From contig CM034242.1 of NCBI GenBank assembly GCA_019916065.1, forward strand, positions 12,592,879 through 12,656,878: DNA of 64,000 bases, written 5' to 3'. The notes below the pieces were generated by a model. That model was not told the DNA's origin. It did not search any database and saw only the letters and a program-made list of their open reading frames with translations. Position numbers and translations under genes: made by a program. The stretch comes from Vitellaria paradoxa. Taxonomy: Eukaryota; Streptophyta; Magnoliopsida; Ericales; Sapotaceae. Below, one piece after another: positions 12,501 through 27,595 of the stretch (positions are counted from its first letter, which is position 1; each line of letters begins with the position of its first letter).

Positions 12501-14525
12501 GAAGAAATCCACGAGTGATAAGGAACGCATGGCAATCTACGTAGGTGAGCTCTATTTTAGCTTCCACCTTGCATTCCCAACAACAACCCCCCCCCCCAAA
12601 AAAAAAATGACAAATCAACCATGGTTTCTTTACAGATTCCGAGATGTTGAAGGATGTATTGAGATTTAGCAGACAGGAACTTGAAGTAGCATGTGAAGAT
12701 TTTAGCAACATTATTGGGTCTTCTCCCGATAGTATAGTCTACAAAGGCACCGTGAAAAGTGGGCCTGAAATTGCTGTAATATCCTTTTGCATTAAGGAAG
12801 AGCACTGGACGGGCTATCTTGAGCTTTATTTTCAGAAAGAGGTAAAAGTATTTGGCATTACTAAATCAAATTAAACTTCTCACCAAAGCTACTGAGGAAA
12901 AATACCAATCCACAAAATGTAAATGCAATGAGATATATTACAAGTTAGAATGAACCTTTATAATCATTCAGTTTTTGCACAATTCAGGTGGCTGATTTGG
13001 CAAGATTAAATCATGAGAATACGGGAAAGCTACTTGGTTATTGCAGAGAGAGTAAGCCATTTACAAGGATGCTGGTTTTTGAATATGCATCAAATGGGAC
13101 GCTGTATGAGCACCTCCATTGTAAGTAAAGCTTCTTATAAATATGTAAGTACTAAGTACTTCAACATAGTTTCAGTAGTAACTGAAACCCGGGTTTTCTT
13201 CGTAATCGCAGATGGAGAAGGATGCCAATTATCTTGGGCACGGCGAATGAAAATCATAGTAGGCATTGCTCGCGGACTAAAATATCTTCACACAGACCTT
13301 GACCCACCATTTACTATATCGGAGTTGAATTCTAGTGCTGTATATCTTACAGAAGACTTCTCTCCCAAGGTACACTTTAAAAGCCTTGTATGTACCAGTG
13401 CTAGATTGTGAAGCTTTCCTGAAGCCTCGAGCAAAGATTTGATTTAGACATTGAAAGTAATTTCTTCATTCACTTTTTGAATATTAATTGTACTTCTTTT
13501 GGTGTTAAGAGAGTTGAGGTTGAGCTGGGGGGGGGGGGAGCTAGTTTTTTTGTATTTGACTAGTAGCTAGTTACTAAAAAATTAGCTTTTTTTCCTTTTC
13601 TTTTCTTTTTTTTTTTTAAATGTTTGGGAAGAAAAAAAAGCTAGCCTTTTAGTAGCTAGCTTTTTTAACTTTTTGTTAATTTGACATTTTTGTCATTTAA
13701 GGTTTAAAAGAAGTTTAAAATATAAGAGGATAAATTTAATCATTTTAAAAAAAGCCAAAAAGTTAGTAACTGATAGCTGAACTACCAGCCTTTTTTTTTT
13801 TTATTTTTTCCTTCTTCCCCCAGATACAACCTAAGTTTTTATTAATGATCTTCTTTCTTTTTGGATGATTTACACCTTATTTCTAATATCCAAAGGCACT
13901 AGACTAATAGTTTTTGAGGACATTTGCCTCAATTTTTTTTTGCTGTAGCTGGTCGATTTTGAAAATTGGAAGTCAATTCTTTCGAGATCAGAAAAGAATT
14001 ATAGCTCTATCGGGAACGAAGGTGCGATCTGTATTCTTCCAAATTCGCTAGAGGCACGGCATCTGGATGTCCGAGGGAACCTTTCTGCCTTTGGTGTACT
14101 TCTACTGGAAATAGTCAGTGGGAGACCTCCTTATTGCAAGGACAAAGGTCGCTTGGTGGATTGGGTAAAGAACTGCAGTAGAAAACTTTTAATCTTTTGA
14201 ACATATCAATTTTCAATTTTTGTTACCAATATATATATATATACATATATTGAAATGTCAAGCTCTGGTGCAGGCAAAGGATTTCCTTGAACTGCCGGAA
14301 GTAATGTCTTATGTGGTGGATCCAGAGTTGAAGCATTTCAGATATGACGATCTCCAAGTTATATGCGAGGTGGTGAGTCTTTGCATTGATCCAGATTGTT
14401 GTTCCAAAGGAAGATTGATGGAGGAATTGTGTGATATTTTAGAGAGGAGAATTGATGCATCTGGATCTACTGATTTTACAGCATCTTCTTTGGCATGGGC
14501 AGAGCTTGCGCTTTCATCTAACTGA
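9595..14525 (+). CDS. LRR receptor-like pseudokinase (At1g63430/At5g41180 type)
   Basis: Thirteen exons join in frame to 663 codons plus TGA: 9595-9682, 9904-10042, 10210-10281, 10375-10518, 10597-10746, 11667-11783, 11859-11923, 12293-12544, 12636-12841, 12988-13120, 13212-13369, 13949-14164, 14274-14525. Every junction is GT-AG. In order the protein has a hydrophobic signal peptide (residues 1-25), a Trp/Cys N-cap (WNTLDADPCYWSGISC), about four LRRs encoded partly by 72- and 144-bp exons, a Cys/Ser-rich juxtamembrane part, a transmembrane helix (about 290-315), and a kinase-like domain (about 355-640). Catalytic residues are missing: ISE replaces HRD (491-493), DFE replaces DFG (511-513), and the ATP lysine is absent from EIAVISFCIKE. 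This degeneracy is a family feature, so signalling is probably by scaffolding at the plasma membrane. The ligand is unknown. Confidence 0.93.
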
Positions 14526-14707
14526 TGAGTTGAATTTAACACTGTAAATCTGAAATGCAGAGTTGTAATACTCTTTTCCTTTGTTTCTTTCTTTCTTCCT
14601 CTCTTTTTTTTCCTCATTGTTTTCATGTAAACGAGTCCATGCTAAAAGAAACAGAGTTTTATGCATGGCATATCCTCTAGTTTTGTATACGTACAATCAG
14701 TGATCAG

Positions 14708-14739
<32 letters not shown>

Positions 14740-15481
14740 TAGTGTTTCTAGGTACAGGCTATTCAACTATTCATGGAATTACCAAATACTATTTGTATTG
14801 ACAGTATTAGTTTGGAATTCGAATCGTATTATTATATCGTGTCTAATACTGTCACTTCTTACTAAAAGAAAAGAAGAGAAAAATAGTTCAATGCAGAGGT
14901 TAATTATTTAAACTCATTACTATCTTCTTCGCCAAAGGGGATTCACAGCATCAAAGATGGTAGGATAAACCAGGCATAATAATCATCTTTTCTTCTTTAA
15001 TTTCATTGCACCTAATCATCTTATTTCTCTGATCAGAACCAGAATCATACCATTTTGTTTCTTGATAGTCATACAAATAGAGAGAGATACTCCTACTTTT
15101 TTTTGGGAAAAAAGCAAAAGCAAATTGAATCCATCTAAATCTTGGTTTAATTGTATAACATTATTATTATTATTATTTTTTTTGGAAAGAAAAAAATTAG
15201 TCTATTAAAAACTTTAATAAGAAAACAATTGGTGCATGGTGATATAAATGTAATAAAAGGCCACTTAAATAAATTTTTTATTTTAAAGTGATCTGTTCAT
15301 AAATTCATCATTTTGATAAATTATTCCATTTGAACAACCAATTGTAAAGCACTATCCTTTTAAAAAATTGAGTAACATATAAGGCATTTGGGTTTGAACT
15401 TGCACACCATAAAATTTGTTAATGTTGTATTTAAATCATAGTTTTAAAAAAAGTTTATTTTATCTACACTCCCTCGTAACA
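14526..15481. other. 3' flank of the LRR-RLK gene, no gene seen
   Basis: This stretch holds the presumed 3' UTR, with pyrimidine-rich tracts at 14577-14612 and a CT microsatellite at 14709-14735. AT-rich DNA follows, with a TTA/ATT triplet run near 15163. No reading frame with protein character was seen. Confidence 0.55.
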
Positions 15482-17280
15482 CCACTAGAATTGAGAGTAT
15501 AAACAGCCTCAAAAAATGGTCGGCGGTCATGAATACTAATTTAGACGGCAATCTAATTGGACACGCTTAACCATTTTGAGGTGGTTGTTGAAAACCCCTT
15601 TTAATTCCCCTCCAAAAACCCCTCCCCACTCGGTCTCATTTCACACTCTTTATCTCTCTGTATCTCTTTCTCTCTCCTATTTGCACACTCTTTGCTGAAC
15701 CACCCCTTGGTCCGATGAACCACATCGGTGCACGCCTCTCTGGTTTGGTGAACAGGTATCCCTAGTCCTCTTTTTCCTCTCTCTCCCTCTTCTGCACAGC
15801 ACTGCCCTGGTCTCCTCTCTCCTCTGTCTAGCGCTCTCTTTTCTTTTCTCTCTCTCAATTTCTCACTGTTAATTTTGATTTTAGGTTATTTGTGACAATT
15901 TTGGTTAAAAATGAAGGAATTTGTGATAGTGTTGGTTATTTCTCACTGCCCCCATCTCCCCTTCCTTTGTGACATTATTGACAGTTTGCTAGGTTGAGGT
16001 ATTGGGTTTGCTTGATTTCATTTTGGTGGATTTTTTCACTTTTCGTTGCAATGATTTGCTGATTTTATTTAGTTTGTTTGGTTGTATTGATGAAAATGTT
16101 GTAATATTTGTGTTAATTTGTTTGTGATTTGTTAATGAGATTTTGTGACGAAATTTTGTAATTTGTTATTATTTGTTTGTAATTTGTTAATTAGTTGTAT
16201 TGGGTATTGTGGGAAAGTGTTTTGTAAGGTTGTAATTTTGTGATGTTTTATTTATTGTAATTTGTCCTTCAATTGGTAGTTTAATTAATTATTTAATTTG
16301 ATAATTAAATTATTAAATTTGATTATTTAATTATTTGTTAAATTGTGTTATCAATTTTGTTAATGAAATTGTTAAACACATGATTTTGAGTGGTTGTAAT
16401 AAAAAATTTAATAATTAGTTCCTAGTTTGTAAATTGAATTATTAATTATATTATTCAAATTCAATTATTTGATGGTTGAAATATCATTAAATTTTTTATT
16501 AAGTCTATCCAATTGATACAAATTGTTTGTTTGGTTGAAATATTTTTAATTTTGATAAAATTTTATTCATTTGTTAATTTTATGTAATTTGTATGATTTG
16601 TTTGGTTGAAAGGTTACTGATTTGATAATTTTGTTGAAATATATATTCATAATTTGTTACTTTACTTTATGTAGTTTTTATGATATGTTTGGTTGAACTG
16701 TTGTTAGGTATTGCATTATGTTCACTCAAATATTATTAATTTTCTTAATTTCTTTTATAGTTTAAATGTAAAAGTAGTTTTGTATTGAAATAGAAAAATA
16801 TATATAGAAATAATCCTATAAACACTTGAAAAATAAATTTTAAATAATTAAAATGGGTAGTAAATATAAACAATAATTTTGAAAATCCAAAGATAAACTC
16901 ACACATTTTATAATCCATGATTAATTATGAACATCATTAAACTTTCTAATGTATAGTTATATTGAAAATACTAACAAATAAAATAATAATCTTTTAAATA
17001 TTAATTTCAAAAGTTAAAAAACTCATCCAAATACAATGGTATTTTAAAATCATTAAGTTGAAATTCAAATAATCCATAATTTTATAAATAAACACATCTA
17101 AATTTGATTCGAGGTAAAATTCAATAATGGTTACAAACAATTACAAGTTAAATTAGGGTGTAGTGAAACTATTATGTAACAAATATAAATCAATATTTAA
17201 GTGAATTAATTTATTTTATTTTATCAACATAGTATTATTAATAGGATAGACATGGTTACACATACAAAGTGAGTAGTGGC

Positions 17281-17585
17281 ATACCTTAGTCTGTGGTTCG
17301 ATAGGCCACCGCAATTGTCTCGTCTGTGGCCTCCCAGAGGCTCATGGACGAGGACATCAAGGCACTCGTCACTGTTTGCCTAAACACTTTCAAGTAGCCT
17401 TGCGAGGTCAACTTTGGACTGAGGTCTAAGCTGAGCTCCAAGCAGAGGTTCAGGGCGAGCTACTTACCTCAATTCGAGTTGAGGTCCTCGATGACTTTCG
17501 TGCTGAGATGGTTCAGCGTATGGACCATGTGTGGGATAAGTTACAGGCAGAGTTCCATGAGTCTTGGTGGCCCAATCAGGTGACA
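17281..17585 (+). pseudogene. coding relic inside the CACTA-like element
   Basis: About 300 bp of balanced base composition stand out from DNA that is otherwise over 70 percent A+T. One frame reads QRLMDEDIKALVTVC, then after a break another reads EVLDDFRAEMVQRMDHVWDK, an acidic heptad-rich, coiled-coil-like stretch ending before 17585. Frameshifts and a stop interrupt it. I infer a decayed transposon-encoded protein and cannot name its family. Confidence 0.35.
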
Positions 17586-17835
17586 TATTGAATACTAACT
17601 GTACATTAATCAAATTTCTTATTATTTTGTGTTCATAAAATAAGATGAGAACTAAAATTTATTTGTTAAAATATAGAATGTCAATGATCACACTGGGCCA
17701 TGTCAGTCTTTAGGCTGTAGAGAGAATCATGATAGGGTAAACTTTTAGTTATTTACAATTGTATAACTAAATTCTTAGTGTTAAATTTCATTACTATTTA
17801 TGGAGAAGGATAATACAGACCTCAATGTAGAAACG

Positions 17836-18640
17836 TGAAACTTAGAACTTAGAACTTTCAACTTAGGAAAACTTTCAACTTAGGAACCAACTGCTCAAAC
17901 CGAGCATACGGCGTCAGATGTCAATGAAACTTGACGTGTAGGGAGTCCTAGGCATTTAGGACTTACAGGAACGAGCCACGCGAGAATCCGAGTTACGGAT
18001 CGTTTAGAATGGCCCTAGATAGTTTTTAGTTGAAGCATGAAACTTAAAACTTCTAACTTAGGAGTCAAGTGCTCAAACCAAGCATACGGCGTCCGATGTC
18101 AACGAAACTTGGCGAGGTTTGACTTCGGGCCCAAAGCTTGGGGTGAATTCGGCAAAGGGAAGTCCAATTTAGATGTAACGTAAAAAAAATCCTAGGCATT
18201 TAGGACTTGCAGAACGAACTACGCGAGAATTCGAGTTACGGATTGCTCAGAATGGCCCTGGGTAGTTTCTAGTAAAAACATGAATTTAAAACTTCCAACT
18301 TAGGAGTCAACTGCTCAAACCGAGCATATAACGTTTGATGTCAACGAAACTTGATGTGTAATGAGTCCTAGGTATTTAGGACTTGTAAGAATGAACCGCG
18401 CGAGAATCTGATTTATGACTTGTTCAGAATGGCCCGGGGTAGCTTTTAGTTGAAACATGAAACTTAAAATTTTTGACTTAGGAGTCAACTGCTCAAACTG
18501 AGCATACAACGTCGGATGCTAACAAAACTTGACGTGAAGCGAGTCCTATGCATTTAGAACTTGTAGGAGTGAACCACATGAGAATCTGAACTACAGATCG
18601 TTCAGAATGGTCTAGAGTAGTTTCCACTTGCAACCTGATG
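17836..18640. repeat. four tandem repeats of about 178 bp
   Basis: The phrase CTGCTCAAACCGAGCATA (with variants) recurs at about 17891, 18069, 18311 and 18489, a period of 178 bp. The 242-bp interval between copies two and three contains extra sequence at about 18116-18180. Each unit also holds GAGTCCTAGGCATTTAGGACTT (or a variant), a short palindromic block, and ends near GTTCAGAATGGCCC. Copies differ by scattered substitutions, many at CG sites. No coding frame runs through the array. Confidence 0.85.
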
Positions 18641-19205
18641 TTTTAAAAGTTAAATTTCTTTATGGTTTAATTTTAAATTCATTTATTATAAATTATATTA
18701 GTATTTAATTAAATTATTTTTTGATTTATTTCAAGTTTGATGGATATTGCCGCAATTTCAAGCCATTTCCTTATGTACAAAGGCATTTTGCTCTTTTTAA
18801 TTTTTGTTTGTAAATTCTTTAACTTAAGGACAATTTGTAGTCAATATATTAAATTTTATTTTATTAATATTTTTATTTGTGTTAAGTAAAGTAATTCTAT
18901 CACATGCTAGTTTTATGGGATTTGTTATATGTTTGCACAAGTTTGATTATATATTGTCATAGATTTTTGTAACAATATATACTGTTGCCAAGTTTTTAAA
19001 AAGAAAAATGCATAATAGCCGACTGTCAGAAAGCAGTAGTTTATATTGACGACCGCCTAAGGCGTTGTGTATTCTATTTCTCGACCCCATCATGACCGAC
19101 TGCCTCGAAGTAGTTGTGAAACAGTCGTTTATACTTTTAACAATCGCTTTGAAACCGATAGTTGACCGTCTCAGGTGGCTGACCGTTCTTTTTAACCTAG
19201 TTGTA

Positions 19206-21379
19206 CAGTTTTGGCTTTATATATTTAAATCCCATAGTTTTATAAATGTACACCTAAACAGTATGAAATTTGTATTATATTTACTTAGACACTCTTTATT
19301 AGATTTTTCATCAAAAAAATAACTTTTGACTAATTTGTTATTATAAAATTAACTTCATACCCTTATTATTAATACAAAAAAATAAAAAAAAAATTGAGAA
19401 GAAAGTTCTTTCATTATTGTTTGATACTAATGGAAATGAAGTAAAAGAAAAAAAGAAACTAAAATTTTCTTTTTTCCATATTTAGTTTATTAGATTAATT
19501 ACAAAAACAAGTAATGATAATTTATATATGTGTATAATTACTAATTTATATATACTATAAATTTAAAATATTAATGTGATGCATAACAATTTAAAGCATT
19601 AATATAGAAAAGGTTGACAAAAAAATTTAGTAAATTAATTATAATGTAATTTTTATAAAAAAAAATTCACCATAACATAATATAAATATTTTTTTATTAA
19701 TATTAAGGATATAAAAGTAATTTTATAACATTATATTGGTCAAAATTTATTTTTTGAATAAAAAAATTTACAGAAGGTTTGAGCGAATGTAACATAAATC
19801 TTAAGATGTACAAGTGCATATTTATAAAACTTTTAAGGTTTGGGTGCACAAAATTGTAGCCACAAGAAATGTAGGTGAAATAAATCCTTTTAAGAATCAG
19901 TTATTACTGTTAAGTAATGTAACACTATTACATAATGTTTTCAGACTCCTCCATTTCTGTTATATTATTAGTTTTTTTTATTATATCTGTTATTTTTCGT
20001 TATTGTTATACCATCGTTGATATTTTTTTAAAACCATGATTTAAATGGAGGGAAAATAAGAATGAATTTCTCCAAACTTCAAAATATGGCAAAGGCCGAT
20101 GATGTGACGAGATACAGATAGAGGAATGAAAGGAAAAGTCAATCAAAAAATAGAGTGGGTAAGTTGCTTTGATTTCAAGGCTTGTGTAACTTGCATATCT
20201 GAGCTCTCACCATGGTGACTCCTTTCGTGCGTCTTAGCTAGCTGTCAACGAAGTAACTTGATGGCAACACTTAGCTCTCCCAAGAGTATGCCATGTCTAT
20301 CAGTCGCAGGCATTGCTCAAGTAGCAGAGAGTAACTCGCTCGGATCACACAAATATGCCAACTTTGCTCTGGTTAGATTTGCTAAAATAACTCTTACGAG
20401 ATTAAATCACTAAAATTTTATTTAGTGATGAATTTAGAATTTTCATTTAGAATTTAATGTATATAAAATTATACAAAAATTTTGAATATCTATCATGATT
20501 AAGATGAGCAAAAGGGCTACTGGGTCGGGAGGTGGCCTTTGATTGTTAATACCAGAGAAAGGGACAGTGAGTGACATTAAGATTGAAAGTGGAAAAGAGG
20601 TGATGTTGCTTGTTGTTAGAGAGAAAGAGTATATTGTGTGACACAAAAAGACTAAGAGAAGTGAAGATTGAAAAATTAGAATTAATGATCATTTTGTAAT
20701 AAAACTAAAATATTAGAGATATTATGGTCTTTTCACTGGAAAAAATTAAAGGAAGACAAATAATCCATTCATTTATATGTCGGTCCACTCTTGATTACAT
20801 TATATTTAGGGTTCAGATAGAATCAGGATAAAATTTCTTGTGTAATCTTGATTAAGTTTAACATTATAAAAATATTTCTACTAATCTCCTTTTATGTATT
20901 ACGAGATTAAAATATTAGAGTTAAAATTTTACTTCTATTTAATAGTGAAAAAATTATTTTTATTATTTTTGTTAATTTATATGTTGATAATTTTTATTTT
21001 TTTCAATTAATAGCTAATTTAAAATTATATTGTTTGTGTTTTTACTTTTAAAAAAATAAAATGATAAAATATTATTAGTATTAATGAAGCCGTCGCCGGA
21101 GGAGGGAAATTAACAGATAGAATACATGTCGATTGGCGTGTCAAAGTAATTAAAATACTTCACTGTGGGACCCATATTCGTGTCATCAGTGGGCCCATTC
21201 TTTGCGCCAGACATGCATTAGCCTCATCGCACTCTCACCACACTCGATCGGAACACTCCAACAACAGCGATGGAATAATTTATTATTTATCCCCCACACC
21301 CACTAAAAAAATCTTTGATTGGTTTAAAAGCAATCAACTTTCGAAGACTTCTCGTAGCAACAATCCAGTTAAAACCTGA
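19206..21379. other. AT-rich intergenic DNA with a MITE-like relic
   Basis: At about 19225-19855 the two ends are inverted repeats around the motif GTTTTATAAATG. The left end has GTTTTATAAATGTACAC; the reverse complement of the right end has GTTTTATAAATATGCAC. This suggests a decayed non-autonomous DNA transposon of about 630 bp. The DNA at 19990-21379 shows no credible gene. Confidence 0.4.
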
Positions 21380-21646
21380 CACGTGCCAGAGCGCATCCAC
21401 ACAACGCGGTTGGCTCACCGTTGAGCCAAAACCCAAATTTCAAAAATTCCACTTCCTACCAAAACCAAACGTCCGTAAACACATAGCCGTTAACCCTGCC
21501 GTCGAATCAAACCAGTTAACAGAAGCCGTCAACTCCCCACTATATATATCACCAAAATTTCCCCCTCAAATTACCCCTCTTTCTCTCTCTCATCGCGCTC
21601 TCTGCAACTCTCTCTCTCTCTTTCTTTCTGTACGAACCGACCGAAG
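21380..21646 (+). promoter_or_regulatory. promoter and 5' UTR of the beta-tubulin gene
   Basis: A G-box core CACGTG lies at 21380-21385. A TATA box (CTATATATATCACC) lies at about 21540-21553, some 95-100 bp upstream of the ATG, which fits a start site near 21575. A CT-rich leader (21578-21632) follows. The assignments rest on motif and spacing only. Confidence 0.55.
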
Positions 21647-24629
<2,983 letters not shown>

Positions 24630-25786
24630 GAACATCATCAATATTTGGAATTAGGTTTTTTGGTCATTGAAATGGGATTTGATTGTTTTTTGAATACCGT
24701 AGTCTAAGCGAGATTGCTTTTTATGCTTTATTTCAATGTTGGAACCCAACCTCTGGTTTTGGTCTTTGCTCTGGCTTTGTCATGCTCACAAATTACAGGT
24801 TTATTTTAATTTCTTGTTCTCTTTTATCATTCTTACACATTATTGGTTTATTTTCTTTTTAATTTCTTGTTCTCTTAGGTTATTAATGGCTCTTTCATTT
24901 CAAACGCATCATCCTATGTACTCTGAACTAATGGTTAGAATGGGTTGCCACATTTCACCCCAGCAAATACAGTTCTGGGTTTAAGGTTCTATTTGGAAAG
25001 TCTAGACGTCTACTTACTCAGATTTTTTATTTTTTTTGAAATGATTAAATTTATTTTTTTATATTTTAGACTTCTTTTAAATTATAAAAACAAAACTGTT
25101 AAATTAACAAAAAGTTAAAAAATTAGCTTTTTTTTTCTTTTTCAAGCACCAAAAAAATAAATTTTTTTTTAGGAACTTGGAACTTTTACCCATACTGGTT
25201 TATTGGGTGTGTTTAGAGTTGTATAAGTGTATAAAATAAAATAAAATTGTAAAAGTAAATGTCTCATAATTCGTATTGTGAATGAAAATTTTAAATTTTA
25301 TTATCTCGTAATTCATGTTTATAGAAATTTGTAAGATTTTATTTTATTTTGTAGGGTTCCAAACGGAGTCATTACAACTCTTAACGAATTGCATAGTCAA
25401 TAGGTAAAATGAGGAAATGTATGCTGTTCCTCACACACATCACACTTGAGTTAGGAATCAAACTCATGCATTTTCTGTGGAAAGCATACCCGCAAGTTAC
25501 TCGAACTAACGAGGACAAAAGTTAACTTATTAGTAATTAATTAGTAGTCAATTATAAAAAAGTCAACTTTTTTTTTTCTTTCTAAACTAAGCTTTAAGTT
25601 TAGTAAACCCCATTGGTGAACAAGTAGAAACAGAAGAATCCACTCCAAAATTACAGTGTCTCAACAAAATATTATTGCAAAAGAACGACTCCGTGAAGCA
25701 AGAGCCAATGTATTTTCCATGTAGGGAAGACATCCCAAATTAAGATTCTCCGGAGAGGAAGCAAGAGCAATGCACTTGCTCAAATC
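24630..25786. other. intergenic DNA between tubulin and racemase genes
   Basis: The tubulin and serine racemase genes converge here, so the stretch contains both 3' UTRs. A MITE-like segment lies at about 25204-25367, from GGGTGTGTTTAGAG to CCAAACGGAGTC with ATT on each side. No additional gene was seen. Confidence 0.55.
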
Positions 25787-27595
25787 TCATTTATTGAAAG
25801 AATCCCAAAGTACACCCAGATCAACATTACCCCCTGAGAGTATAATTCCTACGTTGCTGCAGTCCTTCCAAGCAGGATTATTTCTGAAATCATCAGACAT
25901 TACGGCTGCGAGGCCTATTGCTCCGCTAGGCTCCACCGCAACCTTTAGAACCTCGTAGCAAACTCTCATGGCTTCTATTATTTCTTTGTCGTCCACTGTA
26001 ATGATGTCATCAACCAAATCCCGGACAATGGGCCTGCTTCAATTAAACACAGTCAAAAGGTCTCCAACACAATGCTACGGTAACTGGATTTAAATGAGCT
26101 GCTGAGGAAAGAATCAATTCTGCAGATAAGTTGCAAGTTGAAAGTATAATAAAATGCAGAGATACCATACACACAACAGACAAATTTACACGTGTTTCGT
26201 CACTTCTCCTACACAGATGTAGGAGCTGTTCTTATGTGATCGGAAAACCCACTATAAATAAACTTGGGAGAGGCATGATGAAGCGTAGCTCGTCTTCTAC
26301 ACATTACCAAGTGAGATCTCCGAGAAAAGCTCGAAGGCCATCAGCAATGGTGTTTGTCTCAGGCAAAGTTATAATCCTACCAGCTTCTTTAGATTGAGCT
26401 GCATCATTTGCTCCCCTTGGTTCAGCAGCTAAAACTCGGATTGCAGGGTTGATAGACTTTGCAGCCAATGCCACCCCTGATATCAAACCACCTCCTACAT
26501 TTTTCAATGGGAGAAGGAAAAAAAAATTTCAGATTAATAAGAAAACAAAGTAGAAATTGAAACGGTAAGTTTGGCACTTGAAGTAACCAAACAAACCACT
26601 TATAGGAACTATTATAGTGTCTATCTGTGGGGCCTGCTCCAGCAACTCCAGTGATACGGTACCCTGCCCACTGACAACCAATGTTCAATGTCATTCATTA
26701 TGCATTTACATCCATGGCTACAAGGTTATGAGCAGAACAGAACAAACAAAAAGGAAAAACAAAAAATGGAGAGAGAAGGAATCATGAACAAAATCGAGAA
26801 TATTATCTAGGATATTCAGAAGCCAAAATTCCACTTTAAGTGCAGATGATACAAAATAATTGCAGGCTAGAACCTTATAATGCGCCCATCATTATACGGA
26901 TGAATGAGAACCGCGCCAGTTTCTTGTAGCACTTTCTTTGCCGTGTCCTCCCTTGACTTCATAGTGGACTCACACCAGATAACCCGGCCACCATAACGTA
27001 TGACATTCTCAACCTTGCATTTTGGAGCATTTTTGGGTATAACAATATACGCTGGGATCCCCCGTAGTTTCGCAGCTAAAGATAATGCTGCTGCATGGTT
27101 GCCGCTATTTTTGGAAGACGTGATCAAGGGACATTAAGAAAAGAATACGACGTATTTTGTAAGAAAACAGAATTGCAAAGAGTAAACCTGCTGTGAGTTA
27201 TAACCCCTTTAGCTGCCTGATCATCATCAAGTGAGAGTATGGCATTGCAGGCACCACGAAATTTAAAAGCTCCACTGATAATCCACAAGGGAGGAGGTTA
27301 AAAAAAAAAAAAAAGAAAAGAAAGAAAAGGCTTTTGAGTTTACCAAAAAGCTATTTCACTTAGAAGAAAAAATGAACCATGTGGTTCTTTTTAAGTACTG
27401 TCACTATTTAGCCTCTCACCCTTTTTGAAAACATTCACATTTAAATAGTAGCTTCCTTCCAGCAATTGAATTAAGAGTCTCTGAGGAGAAGACTGGTGTC
27501 TTGTGTATGAATGAACTGATGCGTGTTTGTGCTTCTCTTATGGAGGAGATATCAGCAGCATATTTCCCACCTCTCGCTTGGATTTTTGACTCCAT
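25787..27595 (-). CDS. SR: serine racemase (PLP-dependent, fold-type II)
   Basis: Six exons on the minus strand (27420-27595, 27188-27274, 26874-27104, 26597-26670, 26308-26494, 25787-26033) join with GT-AG sites to 333 codons plus stop; the Arabidopsis SR protein (At4g11640) is about the same length. Plant SR converts L- to D-serine and also dehydrates serine. Visible motifs are the Schiff-base lysine in AFKFRGA (Lys63), SGNHAAA (88-94), the phosphate-binding glycine loop SGGGL (189-193), and SGGNVDL near the C-terminus. The ATG at 27595 is chosen because MESKI precedes the conserved KYAADI block; the open frame upstream has no other ATG. Threonine dehydratases share the fold but are longer and carry ACT domains, absent here. 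Confidence 0.93.

Larger units (their letters stand above)
15482..19205. mobile_element. CACTA-like transposon relic (candidate)
   Basis: The left end begins CACTAGAATTGAG and the right end finishes AACCTAGTTG. The reverse complement of the right end shares ACTAG and a CAGCC block with the left end, but alignment is weak and no 3-bp target duplication was found. Subterminal regions on both sides are rich in GACCGCC/GAGGCGGTC-like words (for example 15525-15590 and 19050-19190), as in subterminal repeats of CACTA elements. Inside are a pyrimidine-rich leader-like stretch (15600-15860), a GC-richer coding relic (17281-17585) and the tandem array at 17836-18640. No intact transposase is present. 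It could also be another TIR element. Confidence 0.4.

Noticed and set aside
9595..14525. Decayed pseudogene as an explanation for the missing kinase residues
   Set aside because: All 13 exons splice in frame to a full-length protein, and the same losses characterise the gene family.
15601..15858. 85-codon minus-strand Arg/Glu-rich frame
   Set aside because: It is the complement of a CT-rich leader-like stretch in the CACTA-like relic.
17836..18640. Regular repeats considered as a CRISPR array or satellite
   Set aside because: Units are 178 bp, diverged, contiguous and few, in a plant nuclear context; there are no unique spacers.
25787..27595. Threonine dehydratase as an alternative name for the racemase gene
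   Set aside because: The length of 333 aa, the lack of an ACT regulatory domain, and close match in motif order and ends to plant serine racemase favour SR.
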